Below, one piece after another: positions 28,364 to 37,182 of a DNA stretch of 64,000 bases. A program made the translations under genes and the position numbers. A model generated the notes under the pieces. That model was not told the origin of the DNA and did no database searches. It saw nothing but the letters and a program-made list of their open reading frames with translations. Source of the DNA: Oscillospiraceae bacterium (GTDB lineage Bacteria; Bacillota; Clostridia; Oscillospirales; Acutalibacteraceae); contig JAIRXF010000012.1 in NCBI GenBank assembly GCA_031268405.1, positions 1 to 64,000 on the forward strand, given 5' to 3'. How positions within the stretch are numbered: the first letter of the stretch is position 1; each line of letters opens with the position of its first letter.

Positions 28364-28463
28364 ATCGATAAACCCTCCTTTATAAGTTATTTAAAAACAA
28401 AACACATTCAGTGTTTAAGACTTCCTCCTAAACACTTTAGTGTTCAAAATCAAAAAAATTCAT

Positions 28464-29045
28464 TTACAACTTCGCTTTTCGAAGTGCATCGTCATTCGAC
28501 GACTGATCTAAAGTATGTTTTGGCGGTTTTGATTCTTTACTAGCAAGAAACATAAGCATGGTGCGGCCATCAAGCTTTGCGGATCTCTCGACACTTGCGA
28601 CCTCCGAACACGCCTGCGCAAATTTCTCCATAACCGCATATCCCATTTCTGGGTGATTCATCTCACGACGCCCTTTAAATCTAATAGAAACCTTGATCTT
28701 ACTGCCATTCTTCAAAAACTTTTTAGCATGATTAACCTTTGTATCGAAATCGTGTGTATCAATCTTCCAAGAAAGACGAATCTCTTTCGTTTCTACAATA
28801 CATTGCTTTTTCTTGGCTTCTTTTCCTTTTTTAGATTGTTCAAACCTATACTTGCCATAATCCATAATCTTGCAAACAGGTGGAGAAGCCGCTGGAGCAA
28901 TTTTTACCAGATCAAGATCTTTTTCAAATGCCAAAACCAGAGCCCGATCCAAAGACATAAGCCCCAACTGAGAACCATCGCTACCTATAACCCGAAGCTG
29001 TTTATCTCTTATCGCTTCGTTGATCTGTAGATCATTAATGCTAAT
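28464..29045 (-). CDS. infC: Translation initiation factor IF-3 (probable AUU start)
   Basis: Prevents early subunit joining and checks the start codon on the 30S subunit. The 193-residue protein has the classic 'INDLQINEAIRDKQLRVIG', the linker 'YRFEQSKKGKEAKKKQ' and the C-domain 'IRLSWKIDTHDFDTK' with 'VSIRFKGRREMNHPEMG'. GGAGGT stands six bases before an ATT codon at 29045, placed exactly where IF-3 should start. The same AUU start in other bacteria lets IF-3 repress its own translation. An ATG at 29105 would add 20 unconserved residues and has no ribosome site. The C-terminal tail past about 175 is longer than usual. Confidence 0.92.
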   Translation of the reverse strand: MSINDLQINEAIRDKQLRVIGSDGSQLGLMSLDRALVLAFEKDLDLVKIAPAASPPVCKIMDYGKYRFEQSKKGKEAKKKQCIVETKEIRLSWKIDTHDFDTKVNHAKKFLKNGSKIKVSIRFKGRREMNHPEMGYAVMEKFAQACSEVASVERSAKLDGRTMLMFLASKESKPPKHTLDQSSNDDALRKAKL

Positions 29046-29255
29046 ATTAACACCTCCAACATTTCCCAGATTCATCCAAGTATCAAAAACTTTGGGTTGA
29101 GCCATTTTTTTGGAACCAATCGTAATCGACGCACAGGCTGAATCTTCTCCAAGATGTCAATTTAAAATTCATTTACTCACAAAAACCAAAAATCCCGTCG
29201 TACGACAGCCAAGTACACAGTAACACTCGCAAAACTTATTCGCACGAATAACCGT
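29046..29255 (-). promoter_or_regulatory. infC leader (possible L20/IF-3 autoregulatory region)
   Basis: About 200 bases of 5' untranslated RNA are expected between the predicted start of transcription (near 29249) and the AUU start. The leader holds the perfect palindrome GTCGTACGAC (29197-29206). In Bacillus and relatives this leader binds L20 to control the operon; I cannot verify the L20-binding fold here by eye. Confidence 0.4.
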
Positions 29256-29284
29256 AGTTTATCAGAGATCAATATTCGTGTCAA
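29256..29284 (-). promoter_or_regulatory. Predicted sigma-A promoter of infC-rpmI-rplT
   Basis: Minus-strand TTGACA (29279-29284), 17-base spacer, TAAACT (29256-29261). The inverted repeat CACGAATA/TATTCGTG (29243-29250 and 29273-29280) brackets the -10 box and start site. Confidence 0.65.
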
Positions 29285-29375
29285 TTCAAAAAATACCAAA
29301 ATAATTCTGTGTTCAAATTTTAAGAATCAAATCTTCATCCCGATGAAAAATCTTAATTGATTTTTCAAAATTTAT

Positions 29376-29403
29376 TTGCACTTTATGCAACACATACTAT
29401 AAT
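29376..29403 (+). promoter_or_regulatory. Predicted sigma-A promoter of zapA-dut
   Basis: TTGCAC (29376-29381), 16-base spacer, perfect TATAAT (29398-29403). It lies about 105 bases ahead of the zapA ATG and is divergent from the infC promoter. Confidence 0.6.
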
Positions 29404-29515
29404 GAAATTAGTTGTCTTGTTATTTTTCTACTCTGTGGAACATCATAATCGTTCAGATTTTGAGTGACATATGCCGTTTGTCACGCATCTTTAAGTTTGG
29501 GGGTCTGCTTTTAAA

Positions 29516-29869
29516 ATGTCAAGGGTGAGATTAACTTTAAATATTTGCGGAATTAACTGTACAATTTCTTCGGAAGAAGAGGAAGACTACGTTAAAATGG
29601 TCGCCGAAGAAGTAAGCCAAAACATCACTAAAACCATGAATAGTAACGAAAAGGTTTCATCTTCCATGGCTGCAACTTTGGTCGCTTTGGAATATTGCGA
29701 CGCCGCAAAAAAAGCTTCTATTAGTTCTGATAATTTACGCGTGCAAATAAAAAATTATCTTGAAGATATAGCTAACCTTAGCACCGAAATAGAACAAAAA
29801 AATAAAGAAATTGTGCGTTTAAAATTGGAACTTGAACCGCTCGATTCAAAAACAAAAAAACACCGATAG
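29516..29869 (+). CDS. zapA: ZapA-like cell division protein
   Basis: Small protein that bundles FtsZ filaments at midcell. The 117-residue protein has the ZapA plan: an N-terminal beta region 'RLTLNICGINCTISSEEEEDYV' (in two parts), a helix containing 'MAATLVALEYCDAAKKA', and a C-terminal coiled coil with 'LSTEIEQKNKEIVRLKLELE'. A GGGGGT site is 13 bases before ATG 29516. dut follows after 30 bases. Identification is by pattern and length; ZapA proteins are weakly conserved. Confidence 0.75.
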   Translation: MSRVRLTLNICGINCTISSEEEEDYVKMVAEEVSQNITKTMNSNEKVSSSMAATLVALEYCDAAKKASISSDNLRVQIKNYLEDIANLSTEIEQKNKEIVRLKLELEPLDSKTKKHR

Positions 29870-29899
29870 AATTTTCAAAAATGGAGGAATTAAATCAAT

Positions 29900-30349
29900 A
29901 TGGATTGTGCGCCGACTTATATATCAGTAGTTAAAAAAAGATTAAATGCTCATATTCCAACAAGAGCCTCACTCGGTTCTGCTGGTTGGGATTTATATGC
30001 CTGCATAAAGGAAGAAATCGTTTTAAACTCAGGGTGTCAAAAACTAATCCCTTCTGGTGTTGCTTTATCTATACCTATTGGATATACGGGTTTAATTTTT
30101 GCAAGAAGTGGTCTCTCTGTTAAGCGTTCTATCTCACTTTCTAACTGTGTCGGCGTAATTGATAGTGATTACAGGGGGGAAATTTTTGTTAGTCTTAAAA
30201 ATAACGGAGAAAAAGATTTTACTGTAAAATCCAACGACAGAATTGCTCAGATCGTAATTACAACATTTTGTTCTTTTCCTATGAAAGAGGTATTATCTTT
30301 AGACAACACCAAAAGATCTGAAGGAGCATTTGGATCTACGGGCAGATAG
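29900..30349 (+). CDS. dut: dUTP diphosphatase (trimeric dUTPase)
   Basis: Hydrolyses dUTP to dUMP and pyrophosphate, keeping uracil out of DNA and supplying thymidylate synthesis. All five motifs are present in 149 residues: 'AGWDLYA', 'ARSGLSVK', 'GVIDSDYRGE' with the catalytic Asp, 'DRIAQIVI' and the C-terminal 'RSEGAFGSTGR'. A GGAGG site is upstream of ATG 29900. It follows zapA closely. Confidence 0.96.
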   Translation: MDCAPTYISVVKKRLNAHIPTRASLGSAGWDLYACIKEEIVLNSGCQKLIPSGVALSIPIGYTGLIFARSGLSVKRSISLSNCVGVIDSDYRGEIFVSLKNNGEKDFTVKSNDRIAQIVITTFCSFPMKEVLSLDNTKRSEGAFGSTGR

Positions 30350-30410
30350 ATTTAATGGCATAAAGTTCATGAATTTAAGAAATTAAAATTAATTAAAAAA
30401 ATTTAGCGAT

Positions 30411-30439
30411 TTGCGAACTTTGATATTATGTATTATACT
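30411..30439 (+). promoter_or_regulatory. Predicted promoter of mreB
   Basis: TTGCGA (30411-30416), 17-base spacer, TATACT (30434-30439), about 205 bases before the mreB ATG. No other element stands out in the dut-mreB gap. Confidence 0.5.
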
Positions 30440-30644
30440 GTACGAGAGTTAGGATTTCGTATAGCGTTGGCTGAAGAGTATTATTGTGAGGTTATTTTTG
30501 CTTGGGGTGACTACTACATTGCAATCTTGCGTGTTAATTTTGCTTTTTACATGTAAAATGCTCGTCATGTAAATTATCCCTTGGAGCTAAATCTGGAGTC
30601 GGCTTTTTAAAATTAATATAAGACGTAGTTTTTGGAGGTAAAAT

Positions 30645-31673
30645 ATGTTCTCAAGGGATATTGGTATTGACCTTGGCACAGCTAATACACTAGTTTTTGT
30701 TCGTCATAAAGGCATTGTGATGCGTGAACCTTCCGTTGTTGCTGTTGATGTTAGAACCGATACTGTGTTAGCAGTTGGCTCTCAAGCCAAAGATATGATA
30801 GGAAGAACCCCCGGCTCTATAGTGGCTGTACGTCCACTTAGGGACGGTGTTATAGCTGATTTTGATGTCACGGCAACCATGCTTAAATATTTCATACGCA
30901 AAGCTTTAAAACCGATTTTGTTTTGCGGAAAACCAAGATTAATAATGTGCACTCCTTCAGGAGTCACAGAAGTAGAAAGGCGTGCCGTTGAAGATGCGGC
31001 CCGTCAGGCCGGAGCAAAAAGAGTAGAAATAATCGACGAACCTATGGCTGCGGCAATAGGTGCTGCGCTCCCGATTGATGAACCAACAGGCAGTATGATT
31101 GTTGATATGGGCGGTGGTACTTCCGAAGTTGCAGTTATTTCTCTTGGAGATATAGTCTCGGCTTGTTCTGTGCGCGTTGCAGGAGATAAACTCGATGAAT
31201 CTATCATGGCATATATAAAGAAAAAGTATAATTTATTAATCGGAGAAAGAACAGCTGAAAATATAAAGATACGAATAGGTTCTGCTTTTTCCAGTGACGA
31301 CGTCGAAGAAAGTTCAGTTGAGATAAAAGGACGTAATCTCTTAGATGGTCTGCCAAAACACGTGGTAATAACTTCGCCGGAAATCAGGGAGGCTTTGTCG
31401 GATCCTTTGTCCGTCATTGTTGATGCTATAAAAAATACACTAGAAAATACTCCGCCAGAATTATCAGCCGACATCATAGATCACGGCATAGTGTTAACTG
31501 GCGGAGGAGCTTTGCTCAGAGGGCTTGATTCTCTCATTTCTGAAGAAACCAGTATGCCGGTTAGAGTTGCAGAAAATCCTCTTGATTGCGTTGTTGATGG
31601 TACTGGAAAACGGCTAGAAATAACCATGCCGGTAGAATATTACAGATCTTTGAAAAGAACGAAAAACAGATAA
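30645..31673 (+). CDS. mreB: Rod shape-determining protein MreB
   Basis: Bacterial actin that guides lateral wall synthesis. The 342-residue protein has the actin-fold motifs: phosphate 1 '[14 protein letters not shown]', phosphate 2 '[16 protein letters not shown]', '[17 protein letters not shown]'-type block seen as '[11 protein letters not shown]', and adenosine loop '[18 protein letters not shown]'. GGAGG precedes ATG 30645. It could be the Mbl or MreBH paralog, but the adjacent mreC supports MreB. mreD, usually next, is not found after mreC. Confidence 0.94.
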   Translation: MFSRDIGIDLGTANTLVFVRHKGIVMREPSVVAVDVRTDTVLAVGSQAKDMIGRTPGSIVAVRPLRDGVIADFDVTATMLKYFIRKALKPILFCGKPRLIMCTPSGVTEVERRAVEDAARQAGAKRVEIIDEPMAAAIGAALPIDEPTGSMIVDMGGGTSEVAVISLGDIVSACSVRVAGDKLDESIMAYIKKKYNLLIGERTAENIKIRIGSAFSSDDVEESSVEIKGRNLLDGLPKHVVITSPEIREALSDPLSVIVDAIKNTLENTPPELSADIIDHGIVLTGGGALLRGLDSLISEETSMPVRVAENPLDCVVDGTGKRLEITMPVEYYRSLKRTKNR

Positions 31674-31812
31674 TGCCTCAAAACTAAAATATTTTCAAAC
31701 TTTCTTTATATGAACATATACTTTAACAAAAGATGACTTCAAATTATTTAAACATCTTTTTATATAAAATTTATCAATAAAACATAGTATTAATTTGTCA
31801 TCTCTTTAAAAG

Positions 31813-32676
31813 GTGTTGTTTTTAGAATTGAAAATAACAAATTTATTTAAAATTCGTGCTGTTAAAATTACGTTGTCCGCGCTTTGTTGTTTTGCATGTC
31901 TCATTGTTGCTGGAATTATTTCGGGTAATTATTTTATATCCAATATTGTCACCGCTGTTGTTTATCCATTTCAGCAGCTCGGTTTGTATGTGTCTGAAAC
32001 CGTTATTAATTTATTGCCAACTTCTCAGACAGATGAACATTATCAAAACATTATAAACTCTCAACAAGAAGAACTCAACGACATTAGAAACAAATTGGTT
32101 AATTATGAAGAAATAAAAAAAGAAAATTCCGAATACGAAAAATACTATGAGCTCAAAAAGAATGACAATAGTTTAAAGTTTGTGGTAGCATCAGTTATCG
32201 GAATAGATCCTGATGAAAAATTTCACGGTTTTTCTATAAATAAAGGCAGTGTTCATGGAGTTTCTTTAAATGACCCAGTCATGACTTCACAAGGTATAGT
32301 CGGTTACATAAGTAATTGTAATCATTTTAATAGCAATGTTAAAACTATTTTTTCGCCAGATTCAAAAATTCCATGCGTTATTAGAGAAACTGGTTGTGGT
32401 GGAATTATAGCGGGTAGCATAACACTTTCGGATAAAAACTTCACAAAAATGATGTTTTTGCCCGAAAGGTACAGTTTTAGTGAAAATAGCATAGTGGTCA
32501 CATCGGGGGTTTGTGGAAAATTTCCAAAAAATTTTTTAATTGGCCAAACCGTACAATTTGATAACGATAAAGACGATGGCTCTCGTTATGTTGTTGTTAG
32601 ACCATTTGCAGACATTAAAGAAATAACGGATGTATCTGTGATAACTGACTTCTTTGGTAAGGGTCAGATCAATTGA
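31813..32676 (+). CDS. mreC: Rod shape-determining protein MreC
   Basis: Periplasm-side scaffold of the elongasome. The 287-residue protein has a single N-terminal transmembrane helix (about 18-42), a coiled coil ('QQEELNDIRNKLVNYEEIKK') and the two beta-barrel domains with 'VIGIDPDEKFHGFSINKGS' and 'DPVMTSQGIVGYI'. The start is unclear: GTG 31813 overlaps the AAAAGG site, so TTG 31816 or TTG 31828 may be used. It lies 139 bases after mreB. Confidence 0.88.
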   Translation: MLFLELKITNLFKIRAVKITLSALCCFACLIVAGIISGNYFISNIVTAVVYPFQQLGLYVSETVINLLPTSQTDEHYQNIINSQQEELNDIRNKLVNYEEIKKENSEYEKYYELKKNDNSLKFVVASVIGIDPDEKFHGFSINKGSVHGVSLNDPVMTSQGIVGYISNCNHFNSNVKTIFSPDSKIPCVIRETGCGGIIAGSITLSDKNFTKMMFLPERYSFSENSIVVTSGVCGKFPKNFLIGQTVQFDNDKDDGSRYVVVRPFADIKEITDVSVITDFFGKGQIN

Positions 32677-32781
32677 TTCTTGAAATTGAATATTTCCCGA
32701 AAGCATTGTAGTGTTTTATAATTTATTCTGCATAACAATTTCCAAGCCAGTCTTGGCATTTTTTTAAAATTTTATTTACGC

Positions 32782-32866
32782 AAAACAAGGCATCTTCCAG
32801 CAAGAGTTATAAAGCTGGTTTTTATACCAACGCAGCCATTGTACATTTTTAAGAGCCTTGTTTTTT
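32782..32866 (+). terminator. Nested hairpin with poly-T end after mreC (terminator or small RNA)
   Basis: Outer arms AAAACAAGGC (32782-32791) and GCCTTGTTTT (32855-32864) pair perfectly over 10 bp. They enclose an inner hairpin CCAGC/GCTGG (32797-32818) followed by its own TTTTT. The outer stem runs into TTTTTTATTTTT. A smaller CCAAG/CTTGG stem with a T run sits upstream (32742-32765). The whole may be a compound terminator of mreBC or a separate structured RNA. Confidence 0.45.
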
Positions 32867-33094
32867 ATTTTTCATTTTTCTTACGTGTTTTGTAAAAACA
32901 GAGGATCTTAAAAACAAACAAAAAAGATAAATAAACATTATTTTAAAGCAAAATACAGGCGGTTTACTTAACTGTATCTTAAAATAATCGTAAATTTCGA
33001 CCATTTACCACGCATCAAACACACAAAAACTTATCCTTTTTGTAAAAATTTTAACAAACAGAATAAATTAATGCATTCAAAGTTTAGAAAATAC

Positions 33095-33123
33095 TTGATT
33101 GATTGCTTTTTTTGCGCTAAAAT
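33095..33123 (+). promoter_or_regulatory. Predicted promoter of the second V-ATPase operon
   Basis: TTGATT (33095-33100), 17-base spacer, TAAAAT (33118-33123), about 40 bases before the first start codon. Confidence 0.6.
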
Positions 33124-33161
33124 ACGGGGTGTAGTTAATTAAAGTTGGGGTGTGAGGGTTC

Positions 33162-33470
33162 TTGGTAAAAGAAATTATAAATAGAATTAAAGAAGTAGAA
33201 CTTAACTCACAAATGGCAAAAAAAAATGCACAAGACGAAGCCAATTTAATTGTTGAAAGAGCTAGAAATAAAGCTTTGGATTTAGCGAATAAACAAATAG
33301 AACAAGCTAAAATCAAAGCTGAACAAAATTTAAAGCTTGCAAAACAAGAAATCAAAAATTACAAAGTTAAACTTGACACAGATGAAAATATTGAGATTGA
33401 AACCATTTTAAAAGAAGCAAACAAAAAACAAAAAAAAGCAGTTGAAACACTAATAAATATGATAATTTAG
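33162..33470 (+). CDS. V-type ATPase peripheral-stalk subunit (G/H type)
   Basis: A 102-residue, almost wholly helical protein rich in Lys, Glu, Gln and Ala ('KKNAQDEANLIVERARNKAL'), with the right-handed coiled-coil look of the V/A-ATPase G/H subunit that pairs with E in the peripheral stalk. TTG 33162 follows GAGGG at short spacing. It heads a plus-strand operon with I, K and E, which is the main support. Such short coiled coils cannot be assigned with certainty by sequence. Confidence 0.68.
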   Translation: MVKEIINRIKEVELNSQMAKKNAQDEANLIVERARNKALDLANKQIEQAKIKAEQNLKLAKQEIKNYKVKLDTDENIEIETILKEANKKQKKAVETLINMII

Positions 33471-33628
33471 AGCGCATAATCGTTTTATATACATAAGTTT
33501 TAATGAATAAATTTTGTGCTTAGTTGGGCTTTTGTTTTTAAGCAATTTAAATAAATCCAAGAGATTATTATTTATAATTACAAAAAAATCTTAACTTAAA
33601 AAATCCTCTTAAAGAAGGGTTGTTCAAA

Positions 33629-35629
33629 ATGGCCATTCTTCCAATAAAAAAAATTAATATTTTTGCTTTTAAAGAAGACAAGGAAGATATTTTAAAATTA
33701 ATTCAAACTATGGGGATAGTACAGATTAATGAATCGAATACTGATTTCGAAAAAGAAGACTCTTCTAATTACAAAGTTTTTTTCGAAAGAGCAGTCGACA
33801 GATTAAATCAAGCCTTGCAGATTATTAAAATCTACATCCCAAAAACAAACCTTCAATCCAATCTTTTAAATCCCAAAAGAATAATTCTTCCTAAAAAACG
33901 CGATGAGATAATTGAAGAAGAAAAAGAAATTACAAGATTAGCCAGTAAAATCATATTTTCACACGAAGAAATTAAGCAAAAAAAAGCAGACTGTTTGCAG
34001 GTTAACTCAGAAATTGAATCTATAAAACCGTGGGAAAATTTAGATATACATTTAAGATTTAAAGAAACTAAATATACTCGTAGTTTTATTGGCAGCCTTC
34101 CTGGAGCTTTGAATCCACAAAAAATAACTAAAAAATTTTCTAAAGACCTTTCAAATATAGAGGATATAGAATTTGAAATAATCAGCGCCGATAAAAACCA
34201 AATTTGCGTGTTCGTTGTGTGCATGAAAGAAGACGAATTAAAAGTCGAATCTTGCTTGAACGATATGGGATTTACCAAACCATCTTCGGATTCTACCAAA
34301 TTACCTCCAAAACATGAAAAAATAAAGCTTGAAAAAACACTGTGTTTTTTGAAACTACAAATAGCAACTTTAAAATCTGACATTTTAAATATTGCCAAAA
34401 AACTTGATGATTTTATGTTTTTAATAGATTTATATTCAAATAAAATTGAGGAATACAACGCTATTGGCAAACTTTCTCACATGCACAATTTATTCATTCT
34501 ATCGGGATATATTCTGCAAAAAGATTGTACTCTTTTAAAAACAACTTTGAGCAACAAGTTTTGCGTGGCCGTTGAATATGAGGAACCTCGCGATAATGAA
34601 AATACTCCCATTGTACTCAGTAATTCTTATCTTGTTTCTCCTCTTGAATCAGTCGTTGAAAGTTTTAGTTTGCCAAAAAAATATGAAGTCGATCCAACAC
34701 CAATAATGTCCGTGTTTTATTATGTCCTTTTTGGTCTTATGCTTTCCGATGCAGCTTACGGATTTATAATATCTGTTGGCTGTATTTTTGCATTATTTAA
34801 ATTTAAAAAATCCGGAAATTCGATTAAACAATCTGCAAAAATGTTTTTCATTTGCGGACTTTCTACGATGATTTGGGGGATTATGTTTGGAAGCTATTTT
34901 GGAGATGCTATTGATATAATATCGGATAAATTTTTTAAACATAAATTCTCCATACAACCCTTGTGGTTTTTTCCTATAAAACAGCCCATGAAATTGCTTG
35001 GATTTTCTCTTGGTTTGGGCATTCTTCATATATTTACAGGGCTCGCTATAAAATTATATTCTCTTATCAAACAAAAACACTATAAAGAGGCAATTTACGA
35101 CGTTATTTTTTGGTATTTTTTGGTTGGGGGAATTGTTGTATACTCATTGTCTTCAGAAATAGTATGCGATATGTTGGTTCTTGATTTTAAGCTTTCTTCT
35201 GACGTTGCAAATTTTTTTGGAACCACTGCGGTTGTCGGCGCTCTTGGTATATTATTTACATCTGGAAGAGAATCAAAAGGACTAAAAAGAATTCTAAAAG
35301 GAATTTATGCTCTTTACAATGTAACAGGATATATAAGTGACATTCTTTCTTATTCAAGACTGCTCGCATTAGGCCTTGCAACTAGCGTTATATCTGGGGT
35401 TTTCAATGTTATGGCTGGAATGGTTAGCGACACTTTCTTGGGTCCTGTGTGGTTTTTGTTAATATTTTTAATCGGGCATTCTCTAAATATTTCTATAAAT
35501 GCCCTAGGAGCGTATGTTCATACAAATCGTTTACAATTTATAGAATTTTTTGGCAAATTTTACGAAGGTGGTGGTCAAAAATTTTCACCCTTTAAATTAA
35601 ACTCTAAATACACAACTTTGAAAAAATAA
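33629..35629 (+). CDS. ntpI: V-type ATPase subunit I
   Basis: Membrane stator subunit (a-type) that forms the ion half-channels against the K ring. The 666-residue protein has a long cytoplasmic helical N-terminal half ('MAILPIKKINIFAFKEDKED' onward) and a C-terminal half with several helices, including 'PTPIMSVFYYVLFGLMLSDA', 'FICGLSTMIWGIMFGSYFGD' and 'ISDILSYSRLLALGLATSVI', the last carrying the essential Arg. ATG 33629 has AAGGG nine bases upstream and was preferred to TTG 33620. Confidence 0.94.
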   Translation: MAILPIKKINIFAFKEDKEDILKLIQTMGIVQINESNTDFEKEDSSNYKVFFERAVDRLNQALQIIKIYIPKTNLQSNLLNPKRIILPKKRDEIIEEEKEITRLASKIIFSHEEIKQKKADCLQVNSEIESIKPWENLDIHLRFKETKYTRSFIGSLPGALNPQKITKKFSKDLSNIEDIEFEIISADKNQICVFVVCMKEDELKVESCLNDMGFTKPSSDSTKLPPKHEKIKLEKTLCFLKLQIATLKSDILNIAKKLDDFMFLIDLYSNKIEEYNAIGKLSHMHNLFILSGYILQKDCTLLKTTLSNKFCVAVEYEEPRDNENTPIVLSNSYLVSPLESVVESFSLPKKYEVDPTPIMSVFYYVLFGLMLSDAAYGFIISVGCIFALFKFKKSGNSIKQSAKMFFICGLSTMIWGIMFGSYFGDAIDIISDKFFKHKFSIQPLWFFPIKQPMKLLGFSLGLGILHIFTGLAIKLYSLIKQKHYKEAIYDVIFWYFLVGGIVVYSLSSEIVCDMLVLDFKLSSDVANFFGTTAVVGALGILFTSGRESKGLKRILKGIYALYNVTGYISDILSYSRLLALGLATSVISGVFNVMAGMVSDTFLGPVWFLLIFLIGHSLNISINALGAYVHTNRLQFIEFFGKFYEGGGQKFSPFKLNSKYTTLKK

Positions 35630-35749
35630 GTGGATTTAACGTTCGACTTTTGTTATTATGTCACTGTGGTAAAAAGATGCAATTCAATGGCTAAATATTT
35701 GGTTGATCCAGTCAACATTTTAGAAATATCGTACTTATGAGTCGAGTGA

Positions 35750-36283
<534 letters not shown>

Positions 36284-36434
36284 ATTCGCTATGTTTCTAT
36301 ATTTTAAAAATCGAACCTTGCATTGTTAACTAACTCAAAATCAACAAATTCAGCACTTTTTATTTGTATTTTCGTGGTCTTTATTTAAAATCTATGTTTG
36401 AGTTTCCGATTAATAGATTCAAGGAGTATAAATC

Positions 36435-37025
36435 GTGAGTGGTATAGAAAACATTGTGAAAAAAATAGAAAACAAAACTGACGAAGTAATACAGAAAATA
36501 TTTGAAGAAGCTGACAAAAAAATCTTAGAAATTAATCTCAAGGTAAAAAAACAGACAGATTCACGGATTAAAAAAATTTTTGAAAATTCCAATATTGTCG
36601 CTGAATTCACAAAATCAAAGGGAAAATCATCGTTAGAAGATCAAAAAAAGAAAAACATACTCAAAACCAAAAGAAAGATCGCAACAGATATCATAGAAAA
36701 AGCCAGAATTTACTTAAAAAATTTACCCGATAAAGAATATTTTGAAATCATATTAAAAATTATAAAAAAATTTGCATTGCCTAAATCTGGGGAAATTCTT
36801 TTTTCTCAAAATGATTTATCAAGACTACCGCAAAATTTTGATTCTAAACTCAGTAAGATTCTAGAGAATAAAAACAAAAAACTCACAATATCAAAAAAAA
36901 CCAATAGTTCCGATTTTGGATTTGTATTGATTTATGGATCAATTGAAGAAAATTGCACTATAGACGCATTATTCGAAGAAAAGTACGATGTTTTTTTAGA
37001 TACTGTCATTGGCATTATTTTTTGA
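36435..37025 (+). CDS. ntpE: V-type ATPase subunit E
   Basis: Peripheral-stalk subunit of 196 residues: a long N-terminal helix rich in Lys, Glu and Ile ('EVIQKIFEEADKKILEINLK') and a C-terminal alpha/beta domain ending 'GFVLIYGSIEENCTIDALFE', the usual E-subunit end. GTG 36435 has AAGGAG eight bases upstream. It is the last ATPase gene of this operon; pheT follows after 157 bases. Confidence 0.85.
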   Translation: MSGIENIVKKIENKTDEVIQKIFEEADKKILEINLKVKKQTDSRIKKIFENSNIVAEFTKSKGKSSLEDQKKKNILKTKRKIATDIIEKARIYLKNLPDKEYFEIILKIIKKFALPKSGEILFSQNDLSRLPQNFDSKLSKILENKNKKLTISKKTNSSDFGFVLIYGSIEENCTIDALFEEKYDVFLDTVIGIIF

Positions 37026-37182
37026 TTTAAGACTTTTTCTTCATTTATAAAACAATAGAATCTTTGGGCAAAATCTCTTTTTCGTCTATGAACAAAAATT
37101 TTGTATTATTGGATTCTTATTAATATTAAGGTAAACAAGGGTTTTATAATTAAAAAATTACACAAAAATATATGGAGATTTT

